Shown here piece after piece: positions 36,725 through 47,351 of a stretch of DNA of 64,000 bases. Numbering within the stretch: the first letter of the stretch is position 1; every line of letters begins with the position of its first letter. The DNA comes from an uncultured Clostridia bacterium. GTDB taxonomy: Bacteria > Bacillota > Clostridia > Lachnospirales > Cellulosilyticaceae. The position numbers and the translations under genes are program-made. Under the pieces are notes generated by a model. That model saw only the letters and a list, made by a program, of their open reading frames with translations, had not been told where the DNA came from and searched no databases. The stretch is taken from NCBI GenBank assembly GCA_937981575.1, contig CALJNR010000019.1:22989-86988 (forward strand), read 5' to 3'.

Positions 36725-38395
36725 TTAAAATAATCCTGTAATGACACCTTTTCTATCAATATCTATAAGTTCAGCTGCCGGTTTTTTAGGAAGTCCTGGC
36801 ATGGTCATTACACTTCCCGTAATAGCAACTATAAAACCAGCTCCAGCAGATATTCGGATTTCTCTGACCGTTGTTGTAAAGCCTTCTGGCCTTCCTAAAA
36901 GTTTAGGATTATCTGAGAAAGAATACTGATTTTTTGCCATGCAGACTGGAAGATGCGACAATCCAAGTGCATGAATTTTATCTAGTTCTTTTTTTGCTTT
37001 TGGTTCAATCACTACATTTTTTGCACCATAAATTTCTTTAGCTATAACATTGATTTTTTCTTCTATAGGCAGCTTGTCTTCATATAAGAACTTAAATTCA
37101 CTTGGTTTGTTTTCAAGGACTTCCACCAGTTTACCCGCAAGATCAATGCCTCCTGCTCCGCCCTTCTCCCAGACATTTGCAGTGGCAAAATTACAGCCCA
37201 TTGCCTCACAAGCCTGTTTAACAAAATGAATTTCAGCGTCTGTATCTGTTACAAAAGCATTAAGCGTTACAACAACTGGTACGCCATATTTTTGAAGATT
37301 TTCGATATGTTTTTCCAGGTTACCAAATCCCGCTTTGAGGGCATCAAGATTTTCTTCTTTTAGGTCTTCTTTTACAACACCACCATTGTATTTGAGCGCA
37401 CGGACAGTTGTTACCAGAACAACTGCATCAGGCTTAAGTCCTGCTTTACGGCATTTAATGTCTAAAAATTTTTCAGCTCCTAAATCAGCTCCAAAACCTG
37501 CTTCAGTTACTACAATATCTCCAAGTTTTAGCGCCAGCTTAGTTGCAATAACACTGTTGCATCCGTGAGCTATGTTTGCAAAAGGACCTCCATGCATAAT
37601 AACTGGAGTATTTTCCAATGTTTGAACGAGATTAGGTTTAATGGCATCCTTTAAGAGTGCAGTCATAGCACCTTGTGCGTTTAACTCTTTTGCCGTAACA
37701 GGCTCACCCGTATACGTATAGCCTACAATAATATTCCCAATCTTTTCTTTAAGATCCATAATATCAGTTGCAAGGCACAAGATAGCCATTATTTCTGAGG
37801 CTACCGTAATCATAAATCCGTCTTGTCTTGGCATGCCGTTAATAGGTCCGCCAAGCCCTGCAACAATATCTCGAAGGGCCCTGTCATTAAGATCCACACA
37901 TCTTTTCCAAGTAATTGTGCGAGGGTCTATTCCTAGGACATTTCCATGATGAATATGGTTATCAATCATAGAAGCTAAAAGGTTATTGGCTGCTCCGATG
38001 GCGTGAATATCTCCAGTAAAGTGAAGGTTAATGTCCTCCATAGGAACTACTTGAGCATAACCGCCGCCGGCAGCCCCGCCTTTTATGCCCATACATGGAC
38101 CAAGCGATGGTTCGCGAAGTGCAATAATAGCCTTTTTACCGATTTTACATAGCGCCTGTCCAAGGCCCACTGTAATGGTCGTTTTTCCTTCCCCTGCTGG
38201 CGTTGGATTAGTTGCAGTAACTAATACCAGTTTGCCATCTTTATTATTTTTTACTTTTTCAGCAAGTTCATAGGTAAGCTTTGCTTTGTATTTACCGTAT
38301 TGTTCGATCATGTTGCTGTCAATGCCTATTAAATCTGCAATTTCATTAATAGGTCTTAGGGTTGCTTCCTGAGCAATCTGAATATCTGTTTTCAT
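36725..38395 (-). CDS. fhs: Formate-tetrahydrofolate ligase
   Basis: This 556-aa ATP-dependent enzyme activates formate as 10-formyl-THF, supplying purine synthesis or acetogenic one-carbon flow. The P-loop is [56 protein letters not shown] and [11 protein letters not shown] are family marks. The longest frame begins at TTG 38413, but that overlaps the AAGGAG ribosome site. ATG 38395 gives the exact family length. Confidence 0.96.
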   Translation of the reverse strand: MKTDIQIAQEATLRPINEIADLIGIDSNMIEQYGKYKAKLTYELAEKVKNNKDGKLVLVTATNPTPAGEGKTTITVGLGQALCKIGKKAIIALREPSLGPCMGIKGGAAGGGYAQVVPMEDINLHFTGDIHAIGAANNLLASMIDNHIHHGNVLGIDPRTITWKRCVDLNDRALRDIVAGLGGPINGMPRQDGFMITVASEIMAILCLATDIMDLKEKIGNIIVGYTYTGEPVTAKELNAQGAMTALLKDAIKPNLVQTLENTPVIMHGGPFANIAHGCNSVIATKLALKLGDIVVTEAGFGADLGAEKFLDIKCRKAGLKPDAVVLVTTVRALKYNGGVVKEDLKEENLDALKAGFGNLEKHIENLQKYGVPVVVTLNAFVTDTDAEIHFVKQACEAMGCNFATANVWEKGGAGGIDLAGKLVEVLENKPSEFKFLYEDKLPIEEKINVIAKEIYGAKNVVIEPKAKKELDKIHALGLSHLPVCMAKNQYSFSDNPKLLGRPEGFTTTVREIRISAGAGFIVAITGSVMTMPGLPKKPAAELIDIDRKGVITGLF

Positions 38396-38428
38396 CACAT
38401 ATCTCCTTATCAAATGAGTTAAATATAT

Positions 38429-40702
38429 TTATAAAACCTTTCTTGGTTTACTGCCTTCATCAGCACCAACAATTCCTCTGTTTTCTAGAGAATCCATCAG
38501 TCTGGCTGCGCGGTTGAAGCCTATTCTAAAGTATCTTTGAAGCATTGAAATGGAAAGTTTTTCTTTGTCTGCTGCAAAAGCTACCGCTTTCTCTATTAGT
38601 TCATCTTCATCTTCTTCCATATTAACCTGTATGCCGGAATTTTCAAGGGTTTGTATAACTGTCTCTTCATATTGGGCTTCTTCAGACTTGATACTATTTA
38701 CAATGCTTTCTACTTCTTTATCTGAAATAAAAGCTCCTTGAATACGGATAGGCTTAGATTCTCCTATAGGATTAAATAGCATATCCCCTTTGCCTAGCAG
38801 CTTTTCGGCTCCGTTTGTATCAAGAATAGTCCTTGAATCCGTTCCAGATGATACTGCAAAAGCAAGTCTCGATGGAATATTCGCTTTAATGACGCCAGTG
38901 ATAACATCAACTGAAGGACGCTGTGTTGCAATGACGAGATGTATGCCCGCCGCTCTTGCCATCTGCGCCAAGCGGCATATAGCATCTTCCACTTCTTTTG
39001 CAGCAGTCATCATAAGGTCTGCGAGTTCATCAATAATAATGACAATCTGTGGAAGCCGAAGTGATTCATCTGTCATTTTTTCATTATAGCCTTTCATATC
39101 CCTAACATTGTTTTCAGCAAACTGATTATACCTTTTCGTCATTTCATTAACTGCCCACCAGAGTGCACCAGCAGCTTTTTTTGGGTCTGTTACAACTGGA
39201 ATAAGCAGATGCGGAATACCATTATAAACATTAAGTTCTACAACCTTTGGATCTATCATAATCAGTTTGACTTCACTAGGTTTAGCTTTATATAAAATAC
39301 TTGTAATCAAGGTATTGATACACACACTTTTGCCTGAACCCGTTGCCCCAGCGATAAGTACGTGAGGCATTTTAGCAATGTCGGCAATAATAGGCTTACC
39401 GGCGATATCTTTGCCAAGTGCAAAAGCCAGCTTTGACGGAAAGGCTAAAAACCTATCTGTGTCAATAACGTCTCTTAAATACACAATTTCACTGGTGTCA
39501 TTTGCAATTTCTATGCCGACAGCGGCTTTACCCGGAATAGGCGCTTCAATTCGAATATTAGGTGCAGCCAAGTTAAGTGCAATATCATCAGCTAAATTGA
39601 CAATCTTACTTACTTTTACACCTTGTTTAGGCTGAAGTTCATAGCGCGTTACAGATGGCCCTTTGTGAATTTGAAGGACTTTTGCTTCAACACCAAAACT
39701 TTCAAGGGTTTCCTCAAGTTTTCTTGCATTACTTAGTGTTTTTTTAGATGCATCTTTGTTGGGCACGTTCTGACCTTTACCAAGAAGCTCTATACTTGGG
39801 AAAATATATTCCTTAGAAACTTCAAGATGGTGAGACAAACTAACTGCTTGTTCGATATCCTCTTCTTCAACTACTATAGGACTGACTGAAGACTTTTCAG
39901 AAGATAATACTACAGGCTCGTCCAAATGTATTACAGGTGAACGGCATGGTTCGACATAGCTTTCAGCATGGTAAATCTGTATATCATCAAAATCCTCACC
40001 AGGAATGGTAGTGATCAGTTGTGGAGGCGCCTCAACTTCAGGTCTTTCATTATCTAGTTTTGGTTTGCGCTGGGGTTTTGGCTTAGAACGCTTAACTTCC
40101 TGTCTATGTTTTATAGCAACTATTATTTTTTCACTCACCCAAGAAAAAATAGGGAATTTAGTAGTAATAAGAAGCCAAATGCCTAAAAGAATAGCAAGTA
40201 CTACATAAGTCCCATAAATGCCGATGAGTTTAAGAAGCAGATGCGCCAAGCAGGCTCCGATAAAGCCACCGTTAAGCCATGATCCGAGCCTAATATAAGA
40301 AGTACTTAGTAGTACAACTGAAGTATCTTCTCCAAACGAAATGACATGAAAAAGCGTCATCAGAAGAAGCGTAAGTGTGCTCATATACCCAATTGTTTGT
40401 TTTAATTTTTTAAAATTGCCTTGTATGTAAAAAATGCCGATCAAAACGGCTGATAATGGAATAATATAACCGCCGATTCCAAATACTCCAATGAAACCTA
40501 TTCGAAGCATTTGACCAATTATCCCTGAATTCTGAGTAAATATTCCAATGAGCACAATAAGGCTTACGCCTATCATACAGATCCCGATAATTTCTTTAGA
40601 AATCGGAGCTGGCAGAACATCCTGTATTTTTGCATCCCTGCTGGTTTTTTTAGATGTTTTTTTCTTTGATGCCGTCTTCTTTTTTTTGCCTTCATTATTC
40701 AT
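38429..40702 (-). CDS. ftsK: FtsK/SpoIIIE DNA translocase
   Basis: This 757-aa membrane-anchored motor pumps DNA through the septum during division or sporulation. A Lys-rich start is followed by four transmembrane helices (about 40-190) and an acidic linker. The motor domain has Walker [13 protein letters not shown] and Walker [14 protein letters not shown], with [25 protein letters not shown]-terminal gamma winged helix ([20 protein letters not shown]) reads orientation sequences. The neighbours ylzJ, tepA and dapG repeat the B. subtilis spoIIIE locus, so this is likely the SpoIIIE equivalent. Confidence 0.94.
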   Translation of the reverse strand: MNNEGKKKKTASKKKTSKKTSRDAKIQDVLPAPISKEIIGICMIGVSLIVLIGIFTQNSGIIGQMLRIGFIGVFGIGGYIIPLSAVLIGIFYIQGNFKKLKQTIGYMSTLTLLLMTLFHVISFGEDTSVVLLSTSYIRLGSWLNGGFIGACLAHLLLKLIGIYGTYVVLAILLGIWLLITTKFPIFSWVSEKIIVAIKHRQEVKRSKPKPQRKPKLDNERPEVEAPPQLITTIPGEDFDDIQIYHAESYVEPCRSPVIHLDEPVVLSSEKSSVSPIVVEEEDIEQAVSLSHHLEVSKEYIFPSIELLGKGQNVPNKDASKKTLSNARKLEETLESFGVEAKVLQIHKGPSVTRYELQPKQGVKVSKIVNLADDIALNLAAPNIRIEAPIPGKAAVGIEIANDTSEIVYLRDVIDTDRFLAFPSKLAFALGKDIAGKPIIADIAKMPHVLIAGATGSGKSVCINTLITSILYKAKPSEVKLIMIDPKVVELNVYNGIPHLLIPVVTDPKKAAGALWWAVNEMTKRYNQFAENNVRDMKGYNEKMTDESLRLPQIVIIIDELADLMMTAAKEVEDAICRLAQMARAAGIHLVIATQRPSVDVITGVIKANIPSRLAFAVSSGTDSRTILDTNGAEKLLGKGDMLFNPIGESKPIRIQGAFISDKEVESIVNSIKSEEAQYEETVIQTLENSGIQVNMEEDEDELIEKAVAFAADKEKLSISMLQRYFRIGFNRAARLMDSLENRGIVGADEGSKPRKVL

Positions 40703-40792
40703 CTCAATGTAACCCCTTTATATGTAAAGCGTAAAACGCCCTAAAATTAAAAATATAATAGATGTGTGCACAAGCATACATCTATTATTATA

Positions 40793-41005
40793 TCATTTTC
40801 TAATTTGTTTGATAAGATTATTTTCAAGTAATTTACCAGGTTTTAGATCTTCTCTTAAATAATCTTTAGGATCAGTAGAAAAAATTCTTTCCAAAACATA
40901 TCCTTCACATGTTTTACATGCTAACACAGAATAGCCGTTGTAATCAAGTTCGGCATATTCAATCGGCTCTTCAAGTCCGTAAATCGGCGCTACTGAATAC
41001 ATCAT
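40793..41005 (-). CDS. ylzJ: YlzJ-like protein
   Basis: The 70-aa protein begins [17 protein letters not shown] and matches the small YlzJ family of endospore formers, which has no known activity. It overlaps the tepA stop in an ATGA. The same tepA-ylzJ-spoIIIE order occurs in B. subtilis, which strengthens the identification. Confidence 0.85.
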   Translation of the reverse strand: MMYSVAPIYGLEEPIEYAELDYNGYSVLACKTCEGYVLERIFSTDPKDYLREDLKPGKLLENNLIKQIRK

Positions 41006-41787
41006 GCATGCTCACCTTCGTTCGATGCAATAAGCTCATGCAGCTTATCCATAGCTTCTTTAAGGCCTCCCACTTCATCAATAATTTTTTCTTTAACGGC
41101 TTCCCTGCCAACAAGTATTGTTCCGACGTCTCTAGCCAGTTTGCCGACATCCAGCATTAACTCTCTAAAGCGTTCTTCAGAAATATGCGAGTTTTTAGAG
41201 ACAAATGCAACAATTCGCTCTTGCATCTGATCGAAAAACTCAAAGGTCTGCTGGACACCTATAACCGTTCCGCTCATTCGGACCGGATGAATTGTCATCG
41301 TAGCAGTGGGCGTAATATAGGAATAATCTGATGATACAGCAATCGGAACACCAATTGAATGGGCACCTCCCAGTACTAAAGAAACAACGGGTTTACTGAT
41401 CGAAGCAATAAGTTCGGCAAGGGCAAGGCCAGCTTCTACATCTCCACCTACAGTATTTAAAATAACAAGAACGCCTCTAACTTTCGGATTATCACACAGT
41501 CCAACAATTTGTGGAATAAGATGCTCATATTTTGTGGTTTTATTCTGAGGAGGCAGGCTGACGTGCCCTTCAATTTGACCGATAATAGTAAGACAATGAA
41601 TAGGGCTTTCATTCTCACTGCTATGGGGCGGTAATTGGCCTAATTCTTTGATGCTCTCAATGACATCATTAGGATTAGATTCTTCGTTATTTTTATCATT
41701 TTCTTTCTGATCCTTAGTATTTTCTTTAGAATTTTCTTTTTTATTTTGAATAGTATTTTGATTAAATGCTTCTTTATTATTTGGCAT
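41002..41787 (-). CDS. tepA: ClpP-like translocation-enhancing protein
   Basis: The 261-aa protein has a charged, Asn/Glu/Lys-rich N-terminal extension (about 1-45) and then a ClpP/crotonase fold. The serine is in [11 protein letters not shown] and the histidine in [29 protein letters not shown] forms the oxyanion-side strand. TepA was linked in B. subtilis to protein secretion; its protease targets are unclear. An in-frame ATG 6 codons upstream has no ribosome site, while 41787 follows AAAGGAAG. Confidence 0.9.
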   Translation of the reverse strand: MPNNKEAFNQNTIQNKKENSKENTKDQKENDKNNEESNPNDVIESIKELGQLPPHSSENESPIHCLTIIGQIEGHVSLPPQNKTTKYEHLIPQIVGLCDNPKVRGVLVILNTVGGDVEAGLALAELIASISKPVVSLVLGGAHSIGVPIAVSSDYSYITPTATMTIHPVRMSGTVIGVQQTFEFFDQMQERIVAFVSKNSHISEERFRELMLDVGKLARDVGTILVGREAVKEKIIDEVGGLKEAMDKLHELIASNEGEHA

Positions 41788-41885
41788 AGTTACTTCCTTT
41801 CGCATGATATTTAATGTTAGTATGCAAAAAAAGAGGCAACTTCATACTCAATTTAATGGAAGAATCCATAGACCCTAAACGAAAA

Positions 41886-43082
41886 CTAAAGTGAAAATTC
41901 ATCATGAAGCCTATTAATAGCCTCACTTAAGTTATTTTCCTCAATCAGACAGCCTATCGTTGTCAGGGAATCGGCGGTTTGAAGGATGTCGATATGTGCC
42001 TTGGTAAGTGCACTGACAATCCGAGCCATTACGCCGGGAACACCGGTCATACGTTCACCAATAATAGTTACCTTAGCGCAGTTTTCTTTTAAAGTATAGG
42101 TATAGCTTTCATCCTTAAGCAGCTTTTCTAGTTTGGTCCTGTGGCGTTTATCAATAGTAAAAACTTTGTAACTTGGAAAAATATTAATAAGATCTATACT
42201 TATTCTATCTTCGGCAATGCGGTCTAAAAGCTGCTTGTCACAAGCTGTGTCATCTTGTATTGTAAACTGCACCCTGTCATTTCTATGGGCAATGCTTGTA
42301 ATAACATGATCATTATCCTTATAAGCAGAATCTTTTGTGGTATGAATAATGTAGGTCCCTTTTTCATCGGTAAAAGTGTTTTTTATGACTAAAGGAATAT
42401 TGCTCCGCATAGCATATTCGACCGCACGAGGATGAATAACCTTTGCGCCGCTGTCTGCCATCTGAAAAACTTCATTATAACTTATTGTTGGAATGATCCT
42501 GGCTTTTTTGCATACCCTAGGGTCAGCAGTCATAATCCCATCAACATCAGTAAAGATTTCAATACGTTCAGCCTTAAGACCGGCTGCCAGAAGCGAAGCA
42601 GTTGTATCACTCCCGCCTCGGCCCAAGGTTGTTACTTCACCATCAGCAGTTATACCTTGAAATCCAGCTACTACTGGTATGACCCCTTGCTCAACGCAAG
42701 ATAAAATATGGTCTGCATGGGTATAAAGCAAATCTGCATTTTTATGCTGTTTATCAGTTATGATACCTGCTTGAGCTCCAGTTAATGCTTTGGCACGGTA
42801 GCCTTTATTTGTAAGCAGTGAAGCAAGAATAACAGCAGAAATAATTTCTCCGCAGGAAAGGAGCAGATCATATTCTCTATCAGCAATACTTCCTGCACAG
42901 TTTTTAGCAAATTCAAGCAAAGTATCTGTAGCGTAGGGAGAGCCTAGCCTTCCAATTGCTGAGACCACCACCACTGGAAAGTCTCCGTGTGCTTTTGCAG
43001 TAATAATTTTTTGAACAACTTTTTCCCTGCTCTCATCAGTTGCAACTGAGGTTCCTCCAAATTTTTGCACTATGATGTCCAT
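41886..43082 (-). CDS. dapG: Aspartokinase
   Basis: The 398-aa enzyme makes aspartyl phosphate, the entry to lysine, diaminopimelate and dipicolinate. The kinase domain has DIIVQKFGGTSVATDE, TLGRGGSDTTASLLAAGL and IFTDVDGIMTADPR. Two ACT domains occupy about residues 260-398 (VTIIGERMTGVPGVMARIVSAL) and should give feedback control. ATG 43082 follows AAAGGA; the TTG upstream overlaps this site. It is named dapG from synteny with tepA/ylzJ, as in B. subtilis, where that isozyme serves the spore and wall. Confidence 0.9.
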   Translation of the reverse strand: MDIIVQKFGGTSVATDESREKVVQKIITAKAHGDFPVVVVSAIGRLGSPYATDTLLEFAKNCAGSIADREYDLLLSCGEIISAVILASLLTNKGYRAKALTGAQAGIITDKQHKNADLLYTHADHILSCVEQGVIPVVAGFQGITADGEVTTLGRGGSDTTASLLAAGLKAERIEIFTDVDGIMTADPRVCKKARIIPTISYNEVFQMADSGAKVIHPRAVEYAMRSNIPLVIKNTFTDEKGTYIIHTTKDSAYKDNDHVITSIAHRNDRVQFTIQDDTACDKQLLDRIAEDRISIDLINIFPSYKVFTIDKRHRTKLEKLLKDESYTYTLKENCAKVTIIGERMTGVPGVMARIVSALTKAHIDILQTADSLTTIGCLIEENNLSEAINRLHDEFSL

Positions 43083-43154
43083 AAGATGATATCCTTTCAA
43101 CGTAAATAGTTCTCACTATATCATATTAATGATTCCTAAAAAAGTAGACTCCTT

Positions 43155-43400
43155 CTATTCTTGAATATATGTTTCAATCGCTTTTGCCAGCTGATCGGGG
43201 CAAGATGTCCCTCTGCCTTTACAGTCTATACCTTTAAGGCGACTTACAGCATCATCAGCCTTTAATCCCTTTACAAGTGAAGAGATACCGAGTGCATTGC
43301 CCGAGCAGCCTCCAATAAATCTAACATCATGAATGATGCCATCTTCTATATCTAGTTGAATTTCTAAGGCACAAATCCCTTTTGTGCGGAATGTTTTCAT
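43155..43400 (-). CDS. TSCPD-domain protein (TIGR03905 type)
   Basis: This 81-aa protein has the layout of the small TIGR03905 group. It includes FIGGCSGNALGISSLVKG and the name-giving TSCPDQLAKAI at the C-terminus. The TSCPD module is also found at the end of vitamin-B12-dependent ribonucleotide reductases and probably binds metal through its cysteines. The role of the stand-alone protein is unknown. AAGGAG precedes the ATG. Confidence 0.88.
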   Translation of the reverse strand: MKTFRTKGICALEIQLDIEDGIIHDVRFIGGCSGNALGISSLVKGLKADDAVSRLKGIDCKGRGTSCPDQLAKAIETYIQE

Positions 43401-43585
43401 ATTAACGACTCCTTATGATACTATATCTTAGCTATACTGCCATTTTTGGCTGGTCGTAAGTATTATAGCACAATCTCATCTAATGTCTATAGTTGTATTA
43501 TGTCTATACATTTCTATTTAATTCGAGTAAAATGATAATGCTTATGTGTTAAATACTAAAAAATTCTCTTTAAAGGATGGTTATT

Positions 43586-44566
43586 ATGAGTATTACTTTT
43601 AAACATACAATTATTCACGTACTTGACCTAGCTTTACAAACACCGATCTTATCTACCAACCAACTTATACTAGATGATGAAACTGAAGCTTTCATTACAA
43701 AGCATCTTATGAAAATCATGGAGAGTTCGGCAAGTTCTACTGCTCGTTTTAATGATACATCTTCTATCAAAGAGCTGCTCATTGAGCCAGTTACATCTGA
43801 AAACTTTTACATGCTGTCTGCACATACTGCCGAGAAGTATTATAGCTATATGAATGAATATGGAAATATTCCGGCTGGAGACTTAGTAATTACCTGTTTT
43901 ATAATGCAAGATGTTCCTTACCTTGGAATTCTTAAACTTAATTATAAAGAAGCCTTTACACATCATGTGGAAACGAACTCGGAAGGGATTACAACTAAAA
44001 TGATTAAACATAAAGGGATTTTTCCTTCTGAAACGAAGCAGGTAGATGAAGGCGTTATTATAAACCTTGAGTATAATGAGCTTATGCTTCTAGATCAGTC
44101 TAAAAGCCGTTATCTGTCACTTCTTTTTGACTGCAATGCTGAGATTTCTGTAAAGGAGACACTTGAAATAGTTGGGAAAGTAACTGAATCAGTTATTGAG
44201 GCTCACTATGATAATAAAGTTGAAGCTCTATCAGAACTAAAAGCTAATATATCAGACAGCCTTTCTAAAACTCAAACGATAAAAGTACAAGATATTCTTG
44301 CACAGACCTTTGGAGACGACGAAGAGGTTTATGAGGAGTGTATGTATAAAATCAAAGAACTAGGTGTAAAAGATGAAGAGATTGAAGTGACAGATGCCAA
44401 ACTTGCTAATAAGTATAGCTCTCAGAGATTAAAGACCGATACAGGGATTGAGCTTAAATTTCCTGTTCCTATTTTAAAAAATCCAGATTACATAGAGTTT
44501 ATCAATAATCCTGATGGTACTTTTTCTATTATGCTTAAAAACATTTCACAGATTACTAATAAATAA
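43586..44566 (+). CDS. Nucleoid-associated protein, YejK/NdpA-like
   Basis: The 326-aa protein starts MSITFKHTIIHVLDLALQTPILS, as clostridial 37-kDa nucleoid-associated proteins do. It contains GDLVITCFIMQDVPYLGILKLNYKEAFTH, then a conserved GVIINLEYNELMLLDQSKSRYLSLLFDC, and ends in a beta-rich region. Bacterial relatives bind DNA, but the clostridial form is uncharacterised. ATG 43577 overlaps the AAAGGA ribosome site, so 43586 is used. It is just upstream of the spoVFA promoter, with no terminator seen between. Confidence 0.8.
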   Translation: MSITFKHTIIHVLDLALQTPILSTNQLILDDETEAFITKHLMKIMESSASSTARFNDTSSIKELLIEPVTSENFYMLSAHTAEKYYSYMNEYGNIPAGDLVITCFIMQDVPYLGILKLNYKEAFTHHVETNSEGITTKMIKHKGIFPSETKQVDEGVIINLEYNELMLLDQSKSRYLSLLFDCNAEISVKETLEIVGKVTESVIEAHYDNKVEALSELKANISDSLSKTQTIKVQDILAQTFGDDEEVYEECMYKIKELGVKDEEIEVTDAKLANKYSSQRLKTDTGIELKFPVPILKNPDYIEFINNPDGTFSIMLKNISQITNK

Positions 44567-44574
44567 ATACAAGC

Positions 44575-44602
44575 ACAATCGTCTAAGAATACTCATACTC
44601 TA
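44575..44602 (+). promoter_or_regulatory. Sigma-K-like promoter of spoVFA
   Basis: AC at 44575-44576, a 17-bp spacer, then CATACTCTA at 44594-44602, which matches the B. subtilis sigma-K pattern AC-N16/17-CATAnnnTA in every fixed position. spoVF is a late mother-cell operon, so a sigma-K element is expected here. Confidence 0.65.
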
Positions 44603-44639
44603 TACTACAGACATTTTAAGTAGGCTGGAGGAATGAAAC

Positions 44640-45512
44640 ATGAATAATATTTCAGTTGCTATAATCGGAGGGGACCTAAGGTTTGTACGATTATGTGAGC
44701 TACTTATTCAAAAAGGTATAGATGTTTCAATTTATGGAATTAGTCATCCAGATATTCCTAAAGAGGTTAGGGTATGTGCCTCGCTAAATGAGATAAAAGG
44801 TTGTTCTTATATTATTGGTCCAATACCCTTCTCAAAGGACAATAAGTCTATTTATGCACCTATGAGCAATAAGCATATTTCTATCGAACAATTTTTCTTA
44901 ATAGCTGCTGATAGTTATGTTTTAGGGAGTGTATTAAATCAAAATATGAGAGATTTATTAGATAAGCATAATATTAAATGGCGAGATATTATGGATATGG
45001 ATGAAATAGCAATACTTAATGCAATCCCTACTGCGGAGGGAGCTATTCAATATGCAATGCAAAATAGTGAAATAACCCTTCATGATAGTAAATGTCTTGT
45101 ATTAGGATTCGGGCGTTGTGGCAAAATATTAGCACATAAATTACATGGACTAGGCGCTAAGGTCTCGGTAGAAGCAAGGTCATCTTTAGACCTAGCCTAC
45201 ATTAGCACATATGGTTATACTCCTATTCCACTTTATGATTTAAACAACCATTTAGGAGAATTTGATTTTATATTTAATACAATTCCAGTGGTTATACTAG
45301 ATAGGCAGGCAATTGATTTATTTAAACCAGATGTCGTTTATATAGAACTTGCATCTATGCCAGGGGGTATAGATATCGATTATTGTCATAAAAAGGAAAT
45401 TAACCATGTGCCGGCTCCTAGCCTGCCTGGTATTGTTGCACCTAAAAGCGCTGCTAATATTCTATATCAATGCCTCTTATTGATTTTGCGTAATCAGGGG
45501 GCGAATTTATGA
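44640..45512 (+). CDS. spoVFA: Dipicolinate synthase subunit A
   Basis: The 290-aa subunit works with SpoVFB in the mother cell to oxidise dihydrodipicolinate-type intermediates to dipicolinic acid, which is loaded into the spore core. The N-terminal domain starts VAIIGGDLRFVRLCELLI. A second Rossmann domain holds the nucleotide site VLGFGRCGKILAHKLHGLGA (about residues 151-170). ELASMPGGID and APSLPGIVAPKSAA are conserved near the C-terminus. GGAGG precedes the ATG. Its stop overlaps the spoVFB start in an ATGA. Confidence 0.95.
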   Translation: MNNISVAIIGGDLRFVRLCELLIQKGIDVSIYGISHPDIPKEVRVCASLNEIKGCSYIIGPIPFSKDNKSIYAPMSNKHISIEQFFLIAADSYVLGSVLNQNMRDLLDKHNIKWRDIMDMDEIAILNAIPTAEGAIQYAMQNSEITLHDSKCLVLGFGRCGKILAHKLHGLGAKVSVEARSSLDLAYISTYGYTPIPLYDLNNHLGEFDFIFNTIPVVILDRQAIDLFKPDVVYIELASMPGGIDIDYCHKKEINHVPAPSLPGIVAPKSAANILYQCLLLILRNQGANL

Positions 45513-45898
45513 AAGAACTGAAAGGACTTAAACTCGGGGTTGCTCTATGTGGCTCTTTTTGTACTTTTGCAAAAGCTGTCAAACTTATTGAAGAACTAGT
45601 AGCACTGGAGATTAATGTATTTCCAATTATGTCCAGTAATGCATTTACACTTTCTACACGATTTGGCAATGCCTTAGATTTTGTTAACCAAATTGAAAGC
45701 TTAACAGGCAAATCTATCATTCACACGCTAGTAGAGGCTGAGCCTTTAGGACCTAAAAATATGATAGATGCCCTGCTCATTGCGCCTTGTACAGGGAATA
45801 CGCTGGCAAAGCTAACGTATGCTATTACGGATACGCCTGTTTTACTGGCTGCAAAAGCACTTCTGGTTTCGATTACGGTTAGATTTGACCAGGTTTAA
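45509..45898 (+). CDS. spoVFB: Dipicolinate synthase subunit B, N-terminal part, interrupted by the intervening element
   Basis: The 129-codon frame is native SpoVFB only up to Lys116 (45856). It has the flavoprotein N-terminus LKLGVALCGSFCTFAKAV, AEPLGPKNMIDALLIAPCTGNTLAKL and TDTPVLLAAK. After this the frame reads 13 codons of the inserted element and stops. SpoVFB normally has about 195-200 residues, and the missing end (RNGKPVIIALSTNDGLGLN and on) is found in frame at 50522. Joining at the shared AAAA (45853-45856/50509-50512) gives 197 aa. As it stands the gene should be inactive until excision. Confidence 0.92.
   Translation: MKELKGLKLGVALCGSFCTFAKAVKLIEELVALEINVFPIMSSNAFTLSTRFGNALDFVNQIESLTGKSIIHTLVEAEPLGPKNMIDALLIAPCTGNTLAKLTYAITDTPVLLAAKALLVSITVRFDQV
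45831..45878. other. Left attachment junction of the intervening element
   Basis: The 24 bases before the middle of AAAA (45853-45856) are host spoVFB and the 24 after are element. The element half ends with ATTACGG (45872-45878), the inverse of CCGTAAT at the right end. The stop codon of the AgrC-like gene starts at the next base (45879-45881). Confidence 0.7.
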
Positions 45899-47207
45899 CA
45901 GGGAACAATATTTCTTGAATAAATATATTCTCCCGAACGGTTGTTGAAAGCTTGGTATTTCTATATTGGGTATCCAGAAGCGCCTTAACAGTATGTAATC
46001 CTAGTCCTCTTCCCTCTCCTTTTGTACTAAACCCTTTATGATATAGTGAATTAACATCTTTAATTTTCCCATCAAAAGAATTACTGATTATTACTTTATT
46101 AAGAGTAGATTCAGAGACAATATTTATTATTAGTTTTTTATCTTCGGACAAACTTGCAGCCTCAATGGCATTATCAATAAGTATACCTAAAATTTTACAG
46201 ACATCCAATTCATTCATTTTAAATAAGGGAATATGATTTGGAATATCTAAGCCGAAATCTAGTTTAGTATCTTGAATTTTTACAAGCTTCGCATAAAGCA
46301 TCCCTCGAATCGGAATGCTCCAGACTCTTTTAATGAGTTCTAAGTTTTTATCTGCCTGAAAAACTTCTCCGCCTTTTAAGATTTTTTCTTTAAAATACCT
46401 ATCCAATTTTTCCATATCTTTAAGCTGTATATATCCACCTAAAGTAGCCAGCATATTCATGTAGTCATGTTTGAATACTCTTAGTTCATCATGCTGTTTT
46501 TCAAGGAGATTTGCGTAATCCGTTAATCTTTTGTTTTCTTCTGCCTGAAGCTCTAACTTCATGCTTTTCTTAGTATTTTCATTAATCATATAAAGAAAGA
46601 CAATGCCTAAAACCCCGTATAATGTGAAAATAGCAATGAGAAGAGAAACAATCTGCGTGGATAGATACTCAATTAACGTTCCTAGAATCGTAACATTTAG
46701 ATAGACTACTAATACTGAAATAGCAATATACATATAAAAGTATTTGTTAATTTGGAAACTTCTTAAACTTAATTTTTTATAATTAAGAATACTATGTATA
46801 CTTTTTACCATTAATATTATTGTAAGAATACCTGTAAAGTAAACGGTGATATTTGCAAAGGCGGATTCTTTAACTTGTGCTACCGTAAACTTAAAAATGC
46901 TCATAGCAATAAGCCCCGATACCATATCAGATAGAGCGATTAAAGCAATAATAATTAGGGTTTTTAAAATAGACTTTGATAGATGTCTAGAATAGTTATA
47001 TTCAAGAATGGTTATTAGAATAGAAGAAAAAACAATTGCTGATTTATTTATATTAAAGAGTTTTAGTAAAATAGATAAAATGATCATTACTCCTAAAAAT
47101 ATAATAATATCTTTTTTGGAAGGTTTTAACGTTCCGATTCCAAAAAATAAGATACAAAAAACAATTGATATTAATATAGGTTCTATAAATGTAAAATATA
47201 AAGACAA
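45879..47207 (-). CDS. AgrC-like sensor histidine kinase
   Basis: The 442-aa protein has six or seven transmembrane helices in the first 210 residues. A linker helix leads to a kinase of the AgrC/ComD type: H-box RVFKHDYMNMLATLGGYIQ, N-box DNAIEAAS and G-box GEGRGLGLHTVK. It should detect the cyclic peptide made by the adjacent agrD/agrB. The longest frame starts at TTG 47231, but a second TTG (47207) is 8 bases after GGGAGG and is more likely. No response regulator gene lies in the element, so its partner must be elsewhere. The C-terminus ends at the left att site. Confidence 0.85.
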   Translation of the reverse strand: MSLYFTFIEPILISIVFCILFFGIGTLKPSKKDIIIFLGVMIILSILLKLFNINKSAIVFSSILITILEYNYSRHLSKSILKTLIIIALIALSDMVSGLIAMSIFKFTVAQVKESAFANITVYFTGILTIILMVKSIHSILNYKKLSLRSFQINKYFYMYIAISVLVVYLNVTILGTLIEYLSTQIVSLLIAIFTLYGVLGIVFLYMINENTKKSMKLELQAEENKRLTDYANLLEKQHDELRVFKHDYMNMLATLGGYIQLKDMEKLDRYFKEKILKGGEVFQADKNLELIKRVWSIPIRGMLYAKLVKIQDTKLDFGLDIPNHIPLFKMNELDVCKILGILIDNAIEAASLSEDKKLIINIVSESTLNKVIISNSFDGKIKDVNSLYHKGFSTKGEGRGLGLHTVKALLDTQYRNTKLSTTVRENIFIQEILFPVKPGQI

Positions 47208-47272
47208 ATGCTTTACCTCCCAATAATTCAAAATCTCTGCCTTTTTATTTTACCATATAATTTTAAATATTA

Positions 47273-47333
47273 AATACATTTATAAAAAGTAAGCCTCTAT
47301 TTTTTATAGAGACTTACTTTTTATAAATGTATT
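47273..47333 (-). terminator. Large hairpin between agrD and the AgrC-like gene
   Basis: A 28-bp stem with one mismatch (47273-47300 with 47306-47333) and a T5 loop lies 19 bases after the agrD stop. It has A/T tracts on both sides. It should end most agrBD transcripts and leave the kinase to a separate promoter or to read-through. Confidence 0.75.
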
Positions 47334-47351
47334 ATTCAATTGATCTTATGA

